NCBI GenBank assembly: GCA_000310025.1
Contig: FN649749.1
Span: 3,643,767-3,707,766 of the forward strand
DNA: 64,000 nucleotides
Direction of reading: 5' to 3'
DNA from: Ectocarpus siliculosus
Lineage: Eukaryota; Sar; Phaeophyceae; Ectocarpales; Ectocarpaceae
Shown: piece after piece, positions 59,084 through 64,000 of the stretch
Layout of the letters: every line of letters begins with the position of its first letter
Numbering within the stretch: position 1 is the first letter of the stretch
Notes under the pieces: model-generated
What the model saw: the letters and a program-made list of their open reading frames with translations, nothing else
The model's database searches: none
Told to the model about the DNA's origin: nothing
Made by a program: the position numbers and the translations under genes

Positions 59084-60640
59084 GGACACGAGGGCCATGA
59101 CCACTAAGCGCGAGCTGGTCGTGCACCGACGCCGGTGCGTCTGATTTCATCTTGAGTGCGTTTTAGCCCTCTTTGCTCGGGGCTTCACTCCACAGGAAGG
59201 GTCCCTCAAAATACAGTTAGTCGGGATACAATAAAAAGGTTTTTCATGTTTCGCTGCTTTGTATGTGGGAGATATCGCATCGCAGTTCGGGCATTGGAGT
59301 CGGGTACGGGCCACCATGGGGTCACGGGCGGACCGGATGCCAGTATCGGTGGGCCGTGCAACTTGCTTCCGTCGAGCGCCCCGTCCAGCGGATGGGTGTG
59401 CTCGGTTGTGGTGTGCATGGTATAATGTCGCAAGGGTACACGTGAAAAATATTTCCGCACACATAAGCCCCCCACCCCCCTCCCCCCCGGAGGCAATTTC
59501 GATTTCGGTTTTATGTACGTGTACTTTGTACAAAAGGGGGCTTCGTTCACCAAAGTAAGTCATTGGCCTCTCATTGCAGAGGGGTTTCTATCCACGGTGC
59601 CCGTAGCGCAATTGTATACAAGTCGAGCCCCCCCCCCCCGAAAATTGTTTTACCCACTGCCCTTGAGGACTCGTGGTCAATGGTCTAACCGCTAAGGCAT
59701 GCAAAAGAAGGGTACGCCCCACTTCCCCCTCACGCTCGGCCTCCGTTTCGATTTGTAGACCTAGCCTATGTGTCTTGATTTCGATTTTTCGCGTGTACCC
59801 TTGGTGTTCAGTTGATTCGGTTACGATAGTAGTATGTTACGGTGAGCGTGTCAGTGGGCGCTTTAACTCCATGGTGCGCACAATGGGTGTTGCTATTTGT
59901 GGCTGTCATCTCGTTTTGGATGTTGCAGGAGGAGCGAACCCTCTTCTTGGCACTTCGCGGGATTCGTCGTAGGTATACCGTAGCCAGGTAGGCACTAGGA
60001 CTTGATGCGCACGATGGGTGTGATGGGTTTTTACGTTCGACGCGCGATATGCCGTTTCGGATACATGCGTTATGGCTCTGTCCCCTGTTGCTTGTGCTTG
60101 AGGCTATCCACCAAACATGTTCGGTAGTATCCGCTTTTCGACCGTCGTATGCTAGCAGCAAGACCGTAAGCCCTCCTCTTTTTGACCAAGCTTGGGCAAA
60201 CTCGGTTGCTTGGTAGAAGGGTGGCATCGTGATCGACCACAGATGATTTACTTGGGGGGATAAGATTGCGTCGCCTTTCCATAATATGCGCCGACCTAAG
60301 CCGAAGCATATCTCTCGTTGCTTTCTTCGCGGGCTTGTGTAGGTTGTTTTTGTTGTCGTCGCACACCCAAGGAGCGTGTGTGAGCATGGGTAAGCTCATG
60401 CAAGATATACCTACTTGATGTAGGTGAGGCCACGCTCGATTTGGGCGTTTTGGAGTTTCAACATGCGTTGCGTGAGAAGCCGTCTTGTTTGGCGAGGTTC
60501 ACGTTTGTTTCTCTTCCAACAATGCAGCGCAAATAAGATAATTTTTGTGTGTTCACATCGGTTCATTGAGGAGGTTGTGGTATTTTGCGAAACCCGGCCT
60601 CCACAGGGCGAACTATCCAACACAGGATCTCCCAAGACTG
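59084..60640. other. 3' flank of ZIP gene, no gene seen
   Basis: Contains the ZIP 3' untranslated region, C-rich runs near 59470-59490 and 59628-59640, and short open frames without motifs. A D-arm-like stretch near 59670-59695 lacks a B box. Confidence 0.4.
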
Positions 60641-61440
60641 ATGACCGGCATTATAGCGGAAGGACCGGCATTATTCTGAAGCTTAAGCTTCAGTCTCATC
60701 GTTCGATATCCGTGTGTGGGTGGGTGGAACTTTCATTCGCATCCCCCTCCGCTGGCCAGACCCGGTCTCAAATGCTGATCTCGGGCTACAGCAGTACAAA
60801 TCTCGCGGCGCTTCGAGTATGGTTCCTTAGAGAATCGCAAGCCATGGATCCCTCCCCGACTTTGAGCAGCTTGCACCTCCTGTGTTCGACACGACTCGAC
60901 CTTGACAGTTCCTCGTCTGTTTCGCCATGGGAACGGCCGGTTGAACAGAGAAAGAGGGTCCTGCGTGCTGTGCGCCACACTCAAATATTTTTTTGTGTTG
61001 CGTTTTGTACAAATGCGGCTGCCGTGTATGCTCGGACTGACTGTGCTGCGATGGTCGTGGGGTGTATCGTGTCTGTTGCTTTGGTTATACGCATTGATCG
61101 CGTAGGGAGCGATGAGCGTTTTTAACTGTTTTGCTCTGTGTGGCCATCCATGAAAAGCAGCAGTTGAAGAGAGAAACAACAACATAAAGTGGTCAGGCCG
61201 CTGGTGTTGGCCAAAAACGACAACAACCGTCCCGTACCCCACCCTACCAACATCCATCGACTGATGCTGCTGTGTGTGTGTGTGTGCAGTGTGCTAGCAA
61301 TCTTGAGAAGCGGCGTTATTCACGGGCCACCCACCCCCCGAACCGGCATTATAGAGGGGTCGGACTCTATTATACATTACCGGCTTGGAGTGGTGCCAGT
61401 CGATATCACCGGCTTTTAGCGGGCAACCGGCATTAGACTA
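60640..61440. repeat. Degenerate ACCGGCATTAT repeats, clusters 2 and 3
   Basis: ACCGGCATTAT at 60644-60654, 60664-60674 and 61342-61352, ACCGGCATTAG at 61426, plus ACCGGCTT variants near 61376 and 61408. A (GT)n run lies at about 61272-61286. A 233-codon frame across 60424-61125 has no recognisable content. Confidence 0.5.
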
Positions 61441-62375
61441 TACCGTGCTGCTGAACACAAAATGAAACAATGGAACCTGAACTTTCTGATTAATTTTTTT
61501 CGAGACAGAGGATAGACCACGCCAAGATGTCCGTGTTGGCCGCCTGTCTCATTGGATTGGATGAGAAATCGCTGAAACTCGAACCTACCCCGTCCTTTGG
61601 TCTACCCACGTTTCGGGTGGCCGTGCCGTCCTCCCTGGCGGGCGGCTGCCGATCTATCCTGACCTACTGCCGATAGCTGCAGGAACACTTGGTGCAAAAT
61701 GAAAGTACACGTACGACCCCCTCCTCCCAAAGAAGAAATCCAGACATTGTTTAGTGAAAAGAGAGCCGGAATTCAACCCGCCAAAACATCGATATACACA
61801 TGTCGGTGCAGTGTACACAGGATACAGGACTGTACTCTTGCATTTGTCAAACGGCATCCAGTTCAACCAAAACTTTCCAGCAAATGTCTCTGCTGTGACG
61901 ATTCTCGTGTCGGTTCGGGAGTACACATGCGGGGTAACTTGGTAACTTGAATGGCGGCGTTCTGGAGGTGGCTCTACAACTCTACAACATGCCGCTCTCC
62001 TTTATTTCCTGTAATCTCCATGTCCGTCTCTTCCTGGCGGGACGACGACTGTGAAGACATTATAAAACTTCGTTGACTTATTGACTGCCCAGTAGTCTAT
62101 GTAGGCAAACCGGCCTGGGGCTACGAACATGCATACATGTGTAAGCATACATGTGGTACATTTCCGGGTGTCAACATCCTCGTTGGTTCTTGTCTGATGT
62201 GATTTCGAACTGCATGTAGGCAAGTGGTAAGGTCCACTTTGTAATGCTGTGGATTATCCTCGCCGCTGCCTCACCGGTCCTGCCTCCCCAGCATCCGAAC
62301 GTCAATAAGTGTCGCCTTTCAAACCGCGATTGTGAGGAGTTTTACCGGGTTCATGTTGGTCGCAAACACCTCTTC
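61441..62375. other. Unassigned DNA
   Basis: No supported gene. The part from about 62200 is the inverted counterpart of the DNA just downstream of the last exon of LRR copy A. Confidence 0.4.
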
Positions 62376-63982
62376 TTAGACAGACTGGCCTGCAACCACG
62401 CAAAGTGCATTGGTGCCTTGATCCAAGTAAAGGCCCTTGGCTTGCAAGACGTCGTTGGTGCCGCGTCCTTCCAAATCACGCCACCCAGGCTTTTCCGAAC
62501 AAGGTAGGTCTGAGTGAACAAGGGGTGCAAAGCTGAACGTGAGATGTGCGTTCGAAAACTGTTGTTTCGACCGAAAAACGAGTGATTCCTCATCACTGTC
62601 GACATTCTGTAGCCTTGCGCGTCACCTACTACGTAGACTACACCAGCGCGAATGGTCATGACAGTCACCTCATCATCTGTCTGTGTAAATTTGCTGATAT
62701 CGCGATATGAGATTCTTAGTTCCTACCAATGGCAGCAACAAAGGTCCCTAGAGTGCCAAAGCTGTTCACTATTCACACGAGGTTGCGAAACACCCCCTGC
62801 ATCAGTTCAACAACGGTGGTTGCACCACTCAGTGCACAAAACTTTGCTTACCGCACGTGTAGCCCGCGGTGCCAGGAGAGCAAGTCGTCGCTTCAGGACA
62901 TGACGACACAGCGTCGCACTCTGTCGCCGAGAATCGAGCACCACATATTGGTACGAAGGAATGTGCAGCAGTCGGATGTAGCCTTTGGTATCTGTGCACT
63001 TAGACGCAAGGGTAGCAGCACCCACACAACTACAGCTAGACGATATCAACTACTTCAAACCAACCGCATGCACAACATGTCCGCACACACCAACTATCTA
63101 CAGTTAGTTGCTCCTGATGGTTTTTCGTTGAGCCTTTGAAACCGATGAACAACCCCCCATCCACTGTCGTTGTACCTCCGTATCCGCGTCACGAAGGAGA
63201 GATAGATGTATCCTTATGATACGTGATATACTCTCACGACAGGTAACAGTCCTGGTTCACTCATCAGCGAGCCCAATGTTACCTGCCGTGCTGCGGTCGA
63301 CCGGCCTGGAAACGAGTTGGGGATAGTGAAAACAAGCAGCCGGCGAACAAGGATTGATGGGGTGTGAGAACACTCATACATGCACCGGGTAGAAGAGCGA
63401 ACGGGCAAATGAAATTGGACCACTCAAATAGCGAAATCACTTTTGTGTTCAGTGTCCATATTCGCCGAAATGCATGCGACACTCAGAATATACGGGGACG
63501 ACACCACAAATTATCATTTCCTCGATTCCTTAGATCTCTGCCAGCCCCGTTGCACGACACTCCACAAGTAAGTACACAACGATATAAATATGCCAGTGAA
63601 GATTTGTTGAGTCGTCTCCACGGTGTCCCTCGTGTTTTTGCCGGAGTATCCATCGACTTCTACGCGACACGCGGTTTGGGCTCCCACTTCCGGGACACCC
63701 TCTTCCCTTCACAGGGGAAGCCTTTGCTTTCCAACGCAGTTGCCGTGACGCCTCTACAGTACCACGAGCCTCGCAATAGTTCCAAGCGCGACACGGTTGG
63801 CACCCTATGTACAGAACAAGCCCAATCCCACGAGGGCGCGGTTGGTTTCTGATACCCCTATCCTGATATCAGTTGTTGCCATCGTTCTCGAGAACCCAAT
63901 GCGATACGTTAGTTGTTCGTTTCGCTGTCTCACCTCTCGGGGAGGCACTCAAGGCCTGCCATTTTATTTTTTTTAAATGATC
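62376..63982 (-). pseudogene. LRR secreted-protein family, copy C, 3' end (pseudogene)
   Basis: Four exons are visible on the minus strand; the 5' part lies beyond the window. The terminal repeat exon is 63982-63934 (MAGLECLPE kept, but one extra A and an in-frame TAA upstream). The linker exon is 63290-63238, 53 nt as in copy A, with TGA where A has TCA. The Cys-rich exon is 62920-62852, 69 nt, intact (CDAVSSCPEATTCSPGTAGY). The last exon is 62509-62376, open for 43 codons (LPCSEKPGWRDLEGRGTNDV, then LYLDQGTNALCVVAGQSV) to TAA. The stretch between the terminal repeat and about 63370 is nearly identical to copy B 43987-44550. It shows what the full C-terminus of the family may look like. Confidence 0.75.
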
Positions 63983-64000
63983 CTGAAACAATCAAAGCAA

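Noticed and set aside
59640-59710. tRNA-like D-arm (minus strand TAGCGGTTAGA)
   Set aside because: No B box follows and no cloverleaf can be drawn.
60424-61125. 233-codon plus-strand frame
   Set aside because: No domain, no homologous copy in the window, and it spans ACCGGCATTAT repeats; probably chance.

Overview
This window looks like nuclear DNA of a repeat-rich eukaryote, most likely a brown alga related to Ectocarpus. I infer this from long GT-AG introns, very dense transposable elements, and leucine-rich-repeat (LRR) genes in which one 72-75 nt exon encodes one repeat. No taxon can be proven from the sequence alone. A 100-N assembly gap lies at 1245-1344.

Layout. A family of secreted LRR genes dominates the window, with four copies. 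Copy D is at 231-3741 (minus, decayed and 5'-incomplete), copy A at 14466-24127 (plus), copy B at 37241-44551 (plus, pseudogene) and copy C at 62376-63982 (minus, pseudogene running off the window end). Copy A is the only readable one: thirteen exons join in phase to a 289-residue product with a signal peptide, a Cys-containing N-terminal module, six LRRs, a terminal cap and a Cys-rich tail. A and B also share about 2-3 kb of 5' flank.

The second clear cellular gene is a five-exon ZIP metal transporter at 53619-59083, with a signal peptide, a His/Asp-rich segment and a duplicated ectodomain. A small three-exon gene of unknown function is likely at 4331-5319. An isolated signal-peptide exon lies at 5529-5625.

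Mobile DNA fills most of the rest. It includes two inverted copies of a retroelement C-terminal region (about 5.65-6.44 kb and 10.85-12.1 kb) and a 5'-truncated LINE (about 7.1-9.64 kb). A Copia element on the minus strand at 26065-33120 has 261-bp LTRs differing at one base and a 5-bp target duplication. A 5'-truncated Ty3/gypsy element at about 44.55-50.9 kb carries an N-terminal NADAR-like domain, a chromodomain and a Tudor/Agenet-like tail. There is also a tRNA-derived SINE, a MITE inside ZIP intron 1, and a repeat in inverted orientation at 34.56 and 52.5 kb.

The most unusual structure is in an intron of LRR copy A. About 1.36 kb there is filled with some 20 exact and many degenerate copies of a 12-bp palindrome, CTTCCATGGAAG, interrupted by the SINE and by telomere-like stretches. 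It is absent from the paralogous intron of copy B.
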